Source: Anastatus disparis (taxonomy: Eukaryota > Arthropoda > Insecta > Hymenoptera > Eupelmidae). Taken from it: DNA of 64,000 bases. The notes below the pieces were generated by a model that ran no database searches, was not told the origin of the DNA, and saw only the letters and a list, made by a program, of their open reading frames with translations. The stretch covers positions 4,898,001 through 4,962,000 of the forward strand of contig JAFFSR010000237.1 of NCBI GenBank assembly GCA_017163975.1, written 5' to 3'. Of the stretch, positions 39,797-50,480 are shown in pieces (positions within the stretch are counted from its first letter, which is position 1; the number at the start of each line of letters is the position of its first letter). A program made the translations under genes and the position numbers.

Positions 39797-42700
39797 ACAA
39801 ACATCACTTTTCGATCAGTTATCAGGTACCAATTATTTGCATTTTATTGACAAATCGGTATGTCAGATGTAATAGGATCAAATTTTTTTTCGTTCAAGTG
39901 ACTGAAAAGAATAATATACTGATATCAATTTGATATTATTTTTCAACAAAACAACGTAAGAAGTAAAATGTTCTTAAGTCATTATTAAATAATAAATAAT
40001 AACAGGAAAAATCTTCATCGATCTTTATTGGTGGTATTTAAAATACTTTAAATAAATCACATAAGCTACTTTGATTTATGACTCATAAGAACAATCGTAA
40101 ATTACTATAGTAACATAATAATACTTAACTTACTAAAAAAGCACAACTTATTATAAAAGTTACACAACAAGAATTTAATTGTATGATTAAAATATTTTAA
40201 ATATTAAAAACAAAAAATCAAAGATTGTACAAAAAATTAGATTTTTTGTTATTGTCACCAACTTTATTAAGATTTCAAAGCCTCAAATACAAATCCCTTG
40301 GTTTCTTCAAGAGTAAAAATAAAAGTCAGCAAAACTGATAAAATCTATGAAGGCTTAATTCGTTAAAGGGATAAAGAAAGCTTTTACTGTTAAACAAGAA
40401 TTTGGAAGTCATAGAAGAAAAGTCTTTTGTAAAAGTTAGCCTGATAAGGAAAATCTTGGACAGCGTCTACAACAGTACTTACTGGTATTTGTAGTTAACT
40501 GAACTCGTTTTTTTATACATTACCAACTTACACTTAAAATACACTTAAAGTGTAATTTGATAAGTAAAATATTGAATACTAAAAGGAAAAATATTTTACC
40601 GTGTTTAAATATTTTGTCACTACGTAAAATGAGAAATTTTAACTTTTATTTTAAACAAATAATCACTCTAAATAAAATTTGAAATATTTACTCTTTTAGG
40701 GTAACACTTTGCTCTATTATAATATTTGAAAATTTTTTTCTCTATAAAAAATTAGATTAGTTTTAGTAATACAAATTACAGATAAAATTTTTTTTGAGAA
40801 TTAGAATAAAAAAATGTACTAATTTTCATACTTCTGAAGAGGTTAATGAGAGTGTTGACGAAAGTTTGAGTTCGATATTAACGTTTACCTATTTTTATTT
40901 TGATCCCCAACAAAAATTTCATCTCCACTAAACTTAAAGGATATAGTTTATAAATCATTTATAAATTAATAATACAAAGTTAAAACATTCAAAAACAAAT
41001 TCCTTGTTTTCGTAAATGATCAAAATTCACAAAAAGAATAAATTACTGCACGTCAGATTAAATAACATGTATAAATACTATAAATTTAACATTTACAATA
41101 CTCAAGCTACAAGTAGCTGCACATATTTACGTAAAACAATTCGTTTGAACAATTTTCAACGCGAATTCATTCTCGTTTTAAACCAATATCTTTTTATATT
41201 CTTAATTTGTTTTCACATACCTTTTCATGCATAGATTGCATACCATAGTTTCAAATCAAATATTTGCATTTAATCAGATGTTGAAAATTTAGTTAACGTT
41301 CTTTGTAACTCAATATTGCGCAAATAAACCATGCATTAAATTAAATTATTGTCGAATTAACATTGTAATATACGTTTAATAAATTCACATTTTGAAAACT
41401 AGTTAATTTCAATGTCAAACATTTTAGATCGATAGTTCATAGTCAAAATAGAAAAAAAAAATGAGAAATATTTAGTAAGCATTAAAATATTGAGAATAAT
41501 AAGTTTTCTCAATAAAAACGACTATAAAAATTTTATGCAAGTAAAGTAAGTAAAACATTCCATGGACAAACTTTAAAATTTGAATTCCTTTTCTCTATAA
41601 AACACACTTTTTAAACTGTAAAATAAGAAAAGAAAAGAGAAGAAGAAAAAAAATGCTATAGTTTGTCCCTTAGGACCGACAAAGGAAGATCATAAAAAAG
41701 CTATTTACTTACGCTATTCAACACAATAGTTTCAACTCATATTACAACCTATTCAAGAACTCGTGTATGTGACTCTTCTTTTTCTCACTTAAATTTCTTT
41801 CTACTTCTCTCTCAAACGCTCTTCTGGTAACATAGCACTGCTACTTCAGTGCGCAATTAAAAATAGACGATATTACCACCAAGCCTTAGTACCGTGCGTT
41901 AAATTGTAAAGTATTCTTTTCTTTTGAGTTTTTCTTTCTCACCTTTTTTTTTGCAAAACAAAATATAAAGTTGAAACTTGTATTTGAACGTGTTGCCAGG
42001 CTATTATTAATGAAGAAACACTAGGTCAAAAAGACTTTTCGTTTGTCTTTTTTTTTTCTTACGTTTTCTTTTTATTGTAAAGACGGTATATGCGTTTCTC
42101 GCTTCATTAAGCGTATGAAGTTTCTTTTTTATCTTCTTGAATAGTCGACGAAGAGAGCTCGTTTCTGGGTATCCATTAAACTCCTTTTATATGCGCATTA
42201 TAAATGAATATTGTAATCATTTCAGTGGTATAATTTCAGAGTATAATTGAGGTTTAGATTGCATTTAATATCTCGAGCATTATATTGATTTATCTAACAT
42301 TTTTGAAAAATTTTACAAAACTAACATAAATTATAATTAGAAAAAAGAGAAATTTTCTTTATACACGTACCAAATAAGCATTATAAAACTTAAATAGCTT
42401 AAGGTAAGAAAATCAAGGGATGATAGGTAATTTTTTTAAGCCTCCTAAAACAAGAAGTATAACCACGGTTCTAAGAAAAAGCAATAAAGCGTGTTGACAA
42501 ATAAGAATTTCATGGTGGCTATCTTTGACATGAAATGAAAAATACCATAAGATTTTTACTCGTGCTGTAAAAAAAGTAGTGTACCTTGAATTCTTATTTT
42601 TGACAAAATGATTAATCTAAAAAATTTCCAGTGATTAAAAGATATTCGAAAATTTTAAATAATTTAATTATTGTTTTATTTAAAAGTACCTAATTATTTT

Positions 42701-42977
42701 TCTATGAACTATCAAGTTGAAAATTCGTTCTTCATTTTTCCATAATTTTTTTTTGTTAAAAACTTTTTAATCAAGCATGAGACAAAAGTTAAAATCTTGA
42801 AGCTTTGTCTTACATCCTTCCGAACGTCTTTTAAATGTAAAAGCATAATCTAGTAGTATAAGATCCGCTCTAGTCAGCCATCAAAGTTTCTGAAATATAG
42901 ACTTGATCGTCTCTTTGTGCTACCCGTAAAATAGACAATTCACCATAGTGAAATACTAACGCCCGGTAGATAACCCC
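39797..42977. other. AT-rich intronic sequence, nothing recognised
   Basis: There are only chance open frames and homopolymer runs. No repeat family was recognised. Confidence 0.5.
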
Positions 42978-43040
42978 AAGAGAGAGACAGAGAAAGAAAG
43001 TGAGTAAGTGAGTGAAAGAGAGAGGTAGACAGAGAGGGAA
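42978..43040 (+). repeat. GA-rich low-complexity tract
   Basis: An almost pure purine run built from AGAGAGA, GAAAGAAAG and GTGAGTAAGTGAGTG words. It is a degenerate simple repeat. Confidence 0.8.
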
Positions 43041-45213
43041 TATTCACGCGCCGAAGCATAAAGGCCTTAACTTTTTATCACCGCAGTAAAATGTCGGCAC
43101 AAGCACGCGGTTTAATGATCCTCGGAGATATAGATATATACGTATGACAAAAGCTAAAAAAGATGGAAGGGTAAACGGGGGCAAAGGGAAAAAGAGGTTG
43201 GATTGTGGGGTAGCTTTTGTCAGAGGGCGTGTATAAGCTTTGGCTGTCGACCTTTATTCTTTGAAATAATTAAATTCTATTATTATGACTACCGTCAATA
43301 TTATGATTATTGTTATTGCTTTTGTTTCCTTTTTTCCTTTTTTGGATATAAGGATGGGGAGAGGGGAGGAGAGGCGGGTTCATTTAATTTGGAATTTATT
43401 AATAACACGTGAGATATATTATTCAATTTATATCGATATTTATTTTGTAACGTAAAGTTGTAAAATTTATTCTAAAGAATTATATTTCATACAATATAAT
43501 TTTTGTAAATATCGTCGAAAATATTTGGCAATTTAAATTGATTTTAAAATTGAATTTCATTTAAAGTATTCAATTATTCTTCTTTTTTTAAATTCCATTG
43601 ATTGTCAATTAATCTTTGATATTAATAAGTAATGATCATTTGAAAATAATTTAATCGAATAGATATTATCATATTTTCTTTTACTTAAATAATCCATGAA
43701 CTATTTTCATTGCAATGAATGCCATTTTTAGTATAAACTAATTCATAAATCTTTCAATGATATACTTATAAAGTGCAATGATTTTATATTTAAAACTCAC
43801 AAAATTATAATAAAAAATTTATACATTTTATTAATTTTTTAAGCTTTTATTTTATTCCTTTTATTACGTCTTTTAAAATTTTTCCATTAAAAATAACTCC
43901 TCCGAACATGGAATGAAAATGCAAATTACTATCACCTATTCTTAGGGATGAGCGACAGTAATAGTTTTAAGAGATTTAATTTATATGGTTTGTCAGTCGC
44001 ATTTTGAAAAATCTCTTTATAAAAGACTCATCACTATATTATTGTCAGTTTATGCGAGCTTGCGATTCTCAAATTGAAAGGTAATCACACGAAATGTCTG
44101 TGTGATCAGTAATAATAAACTTTGAAAACACTTTTAGAAATAAAATTATGTATATATTCTTATTTCATCTAATTTTTAAACATCACAAACTTTTTTAAAC
44201 CTATATTTACCTACTTTTTTTTCTCTCCTTACACTACACTGATTTGCAAATATTTGCAAGTGAAAATTCGACCATGAAATTCAGTGAGAAAATTACTATC
44301 GGTAATTCGATTCCCCAACACAAGGTCCTGTCAAAATAAATAAACGAAGAAAGAAAAACATAAGATAAAAAAAAGGCAGAAAAGAAAAATGAAAGAGGTA
44401 AACATTAAAGGAAAACTGTCAAAAGAACAGTGTACATAGATGAAAGTTGTTAATGGGTAAACCAGAGCCCGAGCTTTACCCGCAAGGGTAAAACGAAAGT
44501 TGCCGATCAATAAAAAGACCGATGGACCACATTGCTTCTTTAAGTAAGAAAGATATTATTCGCCTTGAGCGAAAAAAAAAGAAATTTTCTTTTTTACTTC
44601 TTGTATTCGTCTCTTTAATGTAAAAGAAAACTGCAGGGGACAAGGATATCTGTCTTCTTTATTGTTTCCTCTTTAGTTTTTTTTCTTCTTTTGAACTTTA
44701 AAGGGGACATCGTACTTTGCGCTAATTAACGTTTATTATATTGACTATCTTCTTTTTTTTGTACAGCTCGATGACATTCAAGTTAATGCCTATACTGCTT
44801 AATTATCTTTTAGAAATTGTTGCAACTTGTCTTTAATGTCATATTTTCTTCTTTTTTTATAGTTTTATAATGATAGAGCTGCCGCTCTCTTTTTAGAATA
44901 AAAAAACTTCGTGACTATAGAAATACGCTTACTCATTAGGAATTTTCTGAGTAGTTTTATCAAACGTGAAATTAGTTATTGATTTTTATAAAATTAATTG
45001 TTTATCAAATATATAATTTCATGGAAACCTTTTATTCAAAAAATAAATTTTTTTTGTTTCATTTTACAATTAATAAGTTATTTGAATAAAACTTACAGAT
45101 ACCCCTTCATTTGAAATAATATTGTAATATGTTATGGTAGGTCAGAAAATAAGAGGGATATAATTTTTATTGGTGAAAAATCCATACTTACAGGATGAGT
45201 TCGTTACGAAAGA
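43041..45213. other. AT-rich intronic sequence, nothing recognised
   Basis: No gene is supported. The open frame at 43203-43412 is Tyr/Phe/Cys-rich and looks like a composition artefact. Confidence 0.5.
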
Positions 45214-45415
45214 TTTTTTTTTCTTCTTTAACGTCGCTATATTTATGCTATTTTTAATGCTTATATCAGCGACGGAGCTCGTAAGAGTGTTTGTGAAAAA
45301 AGCACATGTAACGTACAGTGGTGCTTGTATCAATCGGCCGAGAGCGAGATTCGAACTCGGGACCTCGAGATTACGAATCCATCGCTCTACCGACTGAGCC
45401 ACTTACCGGCTCGGT
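45214..45415 (-). mobile_element. tRNA-derived SINE, copy B
   Basis: On the minus strand the head has an A box TGGCTCAGTCGG that fits the Pol III consensus fully, and a B box GTTCGAATC. The body follows with ACCACTGTACGTTACATGTG, CACAAACACTC and CCGTCGCTGATA. A short inverted pair CGTCGCT/AGCGACG closes the 3' end before TTAAAGAAGAAA. The 5' end (GCCGGTAAGTGGCTC) differs from copies A and D (AGGTCTTCAGTGGCTC), so this may be a separate subfamily. It lies antisense about 680 bp upstream of the last 5-HT7 exon. The two open frames over it are artefacts. Confidence 0.87.
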
Positions 45416-46093
45416 TACCAGAGATGATTAAGCAGTTTCTTGTTCAAAGAATTGATATGTTCGAATCAAATTAATTGGAAAATTTGTTTCCATGAGAAAT
45501 AAGAAATATAGCTATCTGAAATGATTGTATAAAATTTTACTGATAAACTATTTCTACAGCTCGTAAAAAATGCATCTTATATTTCTTATATTTTTATATA
45601 AAATTTGAAGTTTTTTTACTCATAAAAGAATTCGAATAAATACTTATATCGATCTTTCAATTTATTAAGAAATATTAAAGCTTCTGTAAAAATAACTACT
45701 TCTCGTCAACAACAACTGTAAAAGGCTATTTCGCTTTCTAGAAATATTTTTCCACTGATAAAAAGAAAACACGTGTGTTTCATTTTATGGCAACATATTA
45801 CAGCATTATTCAAATCACAAGAGAACATTGAAATGTTTTCTATATTAAAAAACATAAATTTGTAAAAAAGAACTATTAGCCTTTCTTACTTCTTAGGGGT
45901 TGGAATTTTTCAAAATTTTGGTTAATATGTTTTCGTCACGCTGTACAAAAGCATATGCCGAATTATTAGTCATAGTAACTTATTTAATTTAAAAATAAAA
46001 ATGTAACATAAAGTTTAAGAATTAATACATAAATAAAAAAATTCAACCTTTCAACACGACAATTTAATAAAAATTTATTTTTTCTATTTACAG

Positions 46094-46831
46094 TGTAGCG
46101 TACATGCGGTAAAATGTTTCGCTGGTGGTCCACGTAAGAGTAACGAGTCACAGTGTCCGATGCTTCAGCCCTGCCTCGAGAAGCAACCAATCTTGATATC
46201 ATCAACAATGACGACAACAACACCACCACCGACATCTCACAATATATCGCGTATAACAAATAACAATCGTCAGCGTAAGCACGCCAACAGTACAAGCAGC
46301 GAGGTTAATTCGCCGCATAAACAAAAAAGATTACGTTTACAATTGGCCAAAGAGCGCAAAGCAAGCACGACATTAGGCATTATAATGTCAGCGTTTACAA
46401 TATGTTGGTTGCCATTTTTCGTATTGGCAATAATACGCATTGTCCTCAGTAATCCCGACATAATACCAGCTGTTTTGTCAAGTATGTTCCTTTGGTTAGG
46501 TTATTGTAATAGTTTGTTAAATCCGATAATATACGCGACATTGAACCGTGACTTTCGTAAACCGTTCCGCGAGATATTGTATTTCCGTTGCGGCAATTTG
46601 CAGCACATGATGAGAGAAGAATTTTATCAAAGTCAGTACGGCGATCCTGTTAATAATTACGTTGTTAGATCGAACATTGATAATATTTGTACGGCAACGG
46701 CAACAGCAGCGGCCGTTAACATTGCGGCCAATACTGCTGCTAATACCGCGAGATTACATGATTCTTCGTCACATGAGTGTGATGTTATCGATGTTACATC
46801 GAGTAATCCGCCCAGCGAGAGCTTTCTGTGA
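46094..46831 (+). CDS. 5-HT7: 5-HT7-type serotonin receptor, last coding exon (loop 3, TM6, TM7, C-tail)
   Basis: This terminal exon encodes 245 residues plus TGA. It follows the acceptor TTCTATTTACAG at 46082-46093. The frame is open from 46094, so the Met at 46160 is internal and not a start. Residues 1-85 are the rest of loop 3, ending in the basic stretch LQLAKERKASTTLGIIMSAF that leads into TM6. The CWLP of TM6 is at about residues 104-107. TM7 has FLWLGYCNSLLNPIIY, with NPIIY at about 143-147 (46520-46534). Helix 8 follows as NRDFRKPFREILYFRC, where the Cys is a likely palmitoylation site. The C-tail is rich in Ala, Thr and Asn (about 198-220) and ends in S-F-L, a class I PDZ-ligand pattern; I recall Drosophila 5-HT7 also ending in ESFL. 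CWxP and NPxxY mark a class A GPCR, and the KASTTLGIIMSAF and YATLNRDFRKPF blocks point to insect 5-HT7 over 5-HT1, dopamine or octopamine receptors. Confidence 0.94.
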   Translation, partial: CSVHAVKCFAGGPRKSNESQCPMLQPCLEKQPILISSTMTTTTPPPTSHNISRITNNNRQRKHANSTSSEVNSPHKQKRLRLQLAKERKASTTLGIIMSAFTICWLPFFVLAIIRIVLSNPDIIPAVLSSMFLWLGYCNSLLNPIIYATLNRDFRKPFREILYFRCGNLQHMMREEFYQSQYGDPVNNYVVRSNIDNICTATATAAAVNIAANTAANTARLHDSSSHECDVIDVTSSNPPSESFL

Positions 46832-48035
46832 TTCGATTTGATTTATTGAAAGATAATGTATGTTTAATGGTTGTTTTCCCGACTCCCTTAGGTCTTTATG
46901 TAAGGTTTGTTAATGGGACTTTGGACAGTGCAGAGTACTGATCTATTTTTGTTTTTTGTTTCTTTTTTCCGTTTCTCGTTAAAATTAAAAAAGATTTGAT
47001 CAAGTCAATCTGAAGGATAGTTGACCCTAAATTGATAAATTTATAATTTGACTAAGAATATTAAATTTAATACAAAAATTTGAAGCTGATTGAATCATTT
47101 GTCAATCGTATAAATTTTCAATTGATCAGATCAGATTCAGAATAGTATCGATTTTAGTTAATGTGAAAGAAATTTTATTATGCTATGACCAAATGCATTT
47201 AGTTACCATTTTTTAAAAATCTTTATTGATTGTTAATTAATCTTATCGGATTTAAGCATGAATAATGTAAATTATAAATATTATTGTTGAATTGCGTTTC
47301 TTTGAGGTAAAAAATGAAGGAATATTTTATAAATTGTTTAAAGAAAATAAGTTTTCCATAAATCATAGTATATAATTCGTAATCTAAATTAACAAATAAC
47401 CTTATAATAATGTGAAATTCAAATCAAATGATAAATATATATAAAATGTAAAATAATTCATTTATTTCGGTTAGTTTGTAATTGTAAATACAAAAAAGAA
47501 AAATTGAAATTTTTTTACATGTTGATGGGTTGATTGGATTGTCAAATGTGCATTAATATAATTCCTAGGTTTTATTATGAAACAAACGCATTAATAAAAT
47601 TTTTCCAAATACAAAGCAATCAACAGTACACGTCGATTACTGCAGATATTACATAACGTTAAACTTATTGTTTTTTATTTTTTCATCGAGAAACATGTTG
47701 AAGATAAAGCTTTGACGTTATTTTTTTATTACATGAATAAAAGGGAAAAAAATATTTTATTTTTTATACAATTATGTTTGTAAAAAAAATCTTTTGTTAA
47801 ATCCTCTATTTCACAAAGCCACTTGTTATTTTTTTTATATATAATCTTTTTTTTACGTTATCGTAAACGTATGATATTTTATATCGTTTTACGGGTATAA
47901 ACGAGATTATTTCCAACGATTTTTACTCTGTAATACTGTAAAAGAAATAGGTTTAAAGTAATGACAGAGAAAAAAAATATAAGAGAAAGAGAGAGAAAAT
48001 GAAAAATCACCGCCAACAGACTGAAATAAAATAAA
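46832..48035 (+). other. Probable 3' UTR of the 5-HT7 mRNA
   Basis: AT-rich non-coding sequence directly follows the TGA. Candidate AATAAA poly(A) signals occur at 47593-47598, 47736-47741 and 48025-48035. I cannot tell which is used, and the UTR could extend further, since more AATAAA motifs follow to about 52730. Confidence 0.45.
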
Positions 48036-50280
48036 GATATTCAACAAGGGAGTCGTTCGTACTTGTAATTGTAATTATAAATAAGCGTATATGTGTATGT
48101 TATTAAATAAGCGACTGTTCAATCGATATTAAAAAGCGATATATAAATATGCGCATATGTTTTATTTGGAGAAAACAATACAGGAATTTTCATATTCTTT
48201 TGTTATGTACTTTATAAATTTTAATAATTGATTCCTCTGGTAGCACTAAAAGTCATTTTATTAAATATATATTGAAATTATCGATTTTGTTGAAAGAGAA
48301 AATATAAACTTTTACATTATCGTAACCAGCATGTCGAGATAAATAATATAAATAAAAAATGGAAAAATAATTCAAAGAATGAAAAGTGTCATTGTTAGTA
48401 CACATAAAAGCCTCCTTATTCTCACCTGAAGTAGCAAAATAAAAGAAATTGTTATTCTGAGAAAGCGAATGAAAACTGTAAAAAAATATCATGTAACCAA
48501 TATTTGTAAGTACGAATCCATAAAAATTCTCTTTTTCAATATTATTTGCCATTGTATAACCCTTCGCCTCTAGTGTGAGTATATTATTTACAGGTTTTCA
48601 AAAGTACGAATTTATTTGAGTTTAAATTTTCGAATTAAACAAACAAAAGGTACGCGATAAAAAATAATACGAATAACCACTCGATAAAATGAATTGTTAT
48701 ATACGTTTTTGTTAAAATTTTAAAGAATTAATAACTCGATAAAATTTTTATTAGAAAGGTATAAAAAGTGCGATAAAGACTTTATTTTATATTTTTATAA
48801 CAACTGCAATTTGAAGTCTTTTACTTTGTAAAAAAATATCGGTTTTAAAATGAATATTTCTTTGCTCATGAATAATTGAAAAGAAATATAATTTCACAAA
48901 AGAATTTGATTGAGATTAATCCATATTATACAAATAATTATTTCACACAGATTTATTTGCGTGGAAAAAAATTCATATATAAATCGTGTGATAAATCCGT
49001 ACGCGTTTAAATTCATTTGATAAAATTGTTTAGCGCTTCGATTGACACGGAATAAATCGAATTATCATTTGTGAAAATCAATAGAGGATAAAGATGAATT
49101 AAACAAATAAAATACTGTGAAAATTTAATGTTCCCAAAAGTAAAAACAATAATTTTATATTTCATTTTTCAATTATTCGTTTAATAAATATAAAATATTT
49201 ATTATTTTGAATAAACATTATTTTTTTCAGTTTTTAATTTGGTTATTAATTCGAATATCGCGTGGGATATAATAACTTTTTGTTTCTTAATTAACAACAA
49301 AATATAAATTGTAAATTGTAGAGACTATTTTTTACCAATTGCAGTTGATGCTTTAAACTTTCAAATTATCTAAAAATTAAATTAAATAAAGACATTTGAA
49401 AATAAATTCTAAAAAAGCTAGATCACTTTAGTTAAATTTCAATATATGAAAAAAATAATAACGAAACATCAATACCTTTTCTGTTATCAAACTTTTCTAA
49501 TAAAAAAAGTAACGTGAAAAATAAACTTTTTCGAATATAGCCATCTAGTTTGCCTCTTAGTGTCTGATAACACGTACTTTTCCTCAAAGAATTTTCAACC
49601 GAAATGTTCATCCTTTGCGATTTTGTAAGTTACTCTGAAGTTTTAAAGTATCTACTTCACGATTCAAATTCACGAAATTTCATTCATGTCTTGAATAAGA
49701 TCAGAATTTTAAACGTTACTGTACTTCAAAAACTTTCTACTTTACTTTATATATACGTATTCAACTTTTCAGTTTAGACTTTCTTGATCATTTATTAAAT
49801 TGCTTAAAATTAAAATTTTCATTAATAAAAAATATTATAACAAATTAACCTTTTTTTCCGCATATTATTAAAACTTTTTATCTATATTGTAAAAAGTTTA
49901 AAATTTTATACTCAAACTTTTTACACACTTTTCTCTACTATATAATTTCTCAATTTAAAAAAAAAATTAACTTTTTATACGTGACGTCTTTTTTTCTAAT
50001 TTAAAGTAGTGGTTCAATAAAAAGTTAAAATTATACCTTGATCTATATGTTAAATGACAATTGACACTCTTACTTATGAAATATTTTAAAACCTGGAGAA
50101 AATAATAATTCCGTATGACATACTAATATTTCCATTTGAGATTTAATTATTTTTCTATCAAATTGATGACCTTAAAAAAAGGTGGTACATTTTTATCCAT
50201 TAATGTTCATTATAAATTAAAGATATTCAAAAAAAGAAAAAATTATATTCATCAAGAGGAGTTAAGACATAAACTTTTTG
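48036..50280. other. AT-rich sequence, distal 3' UTR or intergenic
   Basis: No gene is supported. A 99-codon minus-strand open frame at 48253-48552 (Phe/Tyr/Asn-rich) has no recognised family and fits chance in AT-rich DNA. Confidence 0.45.
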
Positions 50281-50480
50281 ATTTTATTTAACGTCGCTAT
50301 ATTTATGCTATCATCGCGATATGCTAATTAGCGACGGAGGTTTCTAAGTGTGTTTGTAAACAAAGCATATGTATCGTATACAGTGATGCTTGTTTCAATC
50401 GGTTGCCGCGAGTGGGATTTGAACTCGGAGCCTCGAGATTATGAATCTATCGTTCTACCGTGTGAGCCACTGAGACCTCT
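50281..50480 (-). mobile_element. tRNA-derived SINE, copy C
   Basis: On the minus strand it starts AGAGGTCTCAGTGGCTCACACGGTAG (shared with copies A and D apart from small changes). The B box is weakened to GTTCAAATCC. The conserved body follows: CACTGTATACGATACATATG, ACAAACACAC, CCGTCGCTAATTAGCATATC and ATAGCATAAATATAGCGACG, then TTAAATAAAAT. Substitutions in the B box and body suggest an old, inactive copy. Confidence 0.83.

Larger units (their letters stand above)
274..46093 (+). other. Very long intron (about 45.8 kb) within intracellular loop 3 of the 5-HT7 gene
   Basis: The intron starts with GTAAGA (274-279) and ends with TTCTATTTACAG (46082-46093). Both flanking exons are phase 0, so joining them keeps the receptor frame. 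Its sequence is strongly AT-rich and saturated with stops in all frames. It contains the SINE, MITE, foldback and tandem repeats listed separately. A small additional loop-3 exon hidden inside cannot be excluded, because this loop varies greatly among insects. A nested gene cannot be excluded either, but I see none I can support. Confidence 0.75.

Noticed and set aside
46160..46831. A stand-alone 223-codon gene starting at the Met codon at 46160
   Set aside because: The frame is open back to a splice acceptor at 46093, and the protein starts mid-GPCR (loop 3), so this Met is internal to an exon.
48253..48552. 99-codon minus-strand frame
   Set aside because: No motif, Phe/Tyr/Asn/Ile-rich, and it lies just downstream of a likely 3' UTR; best explained by chance.
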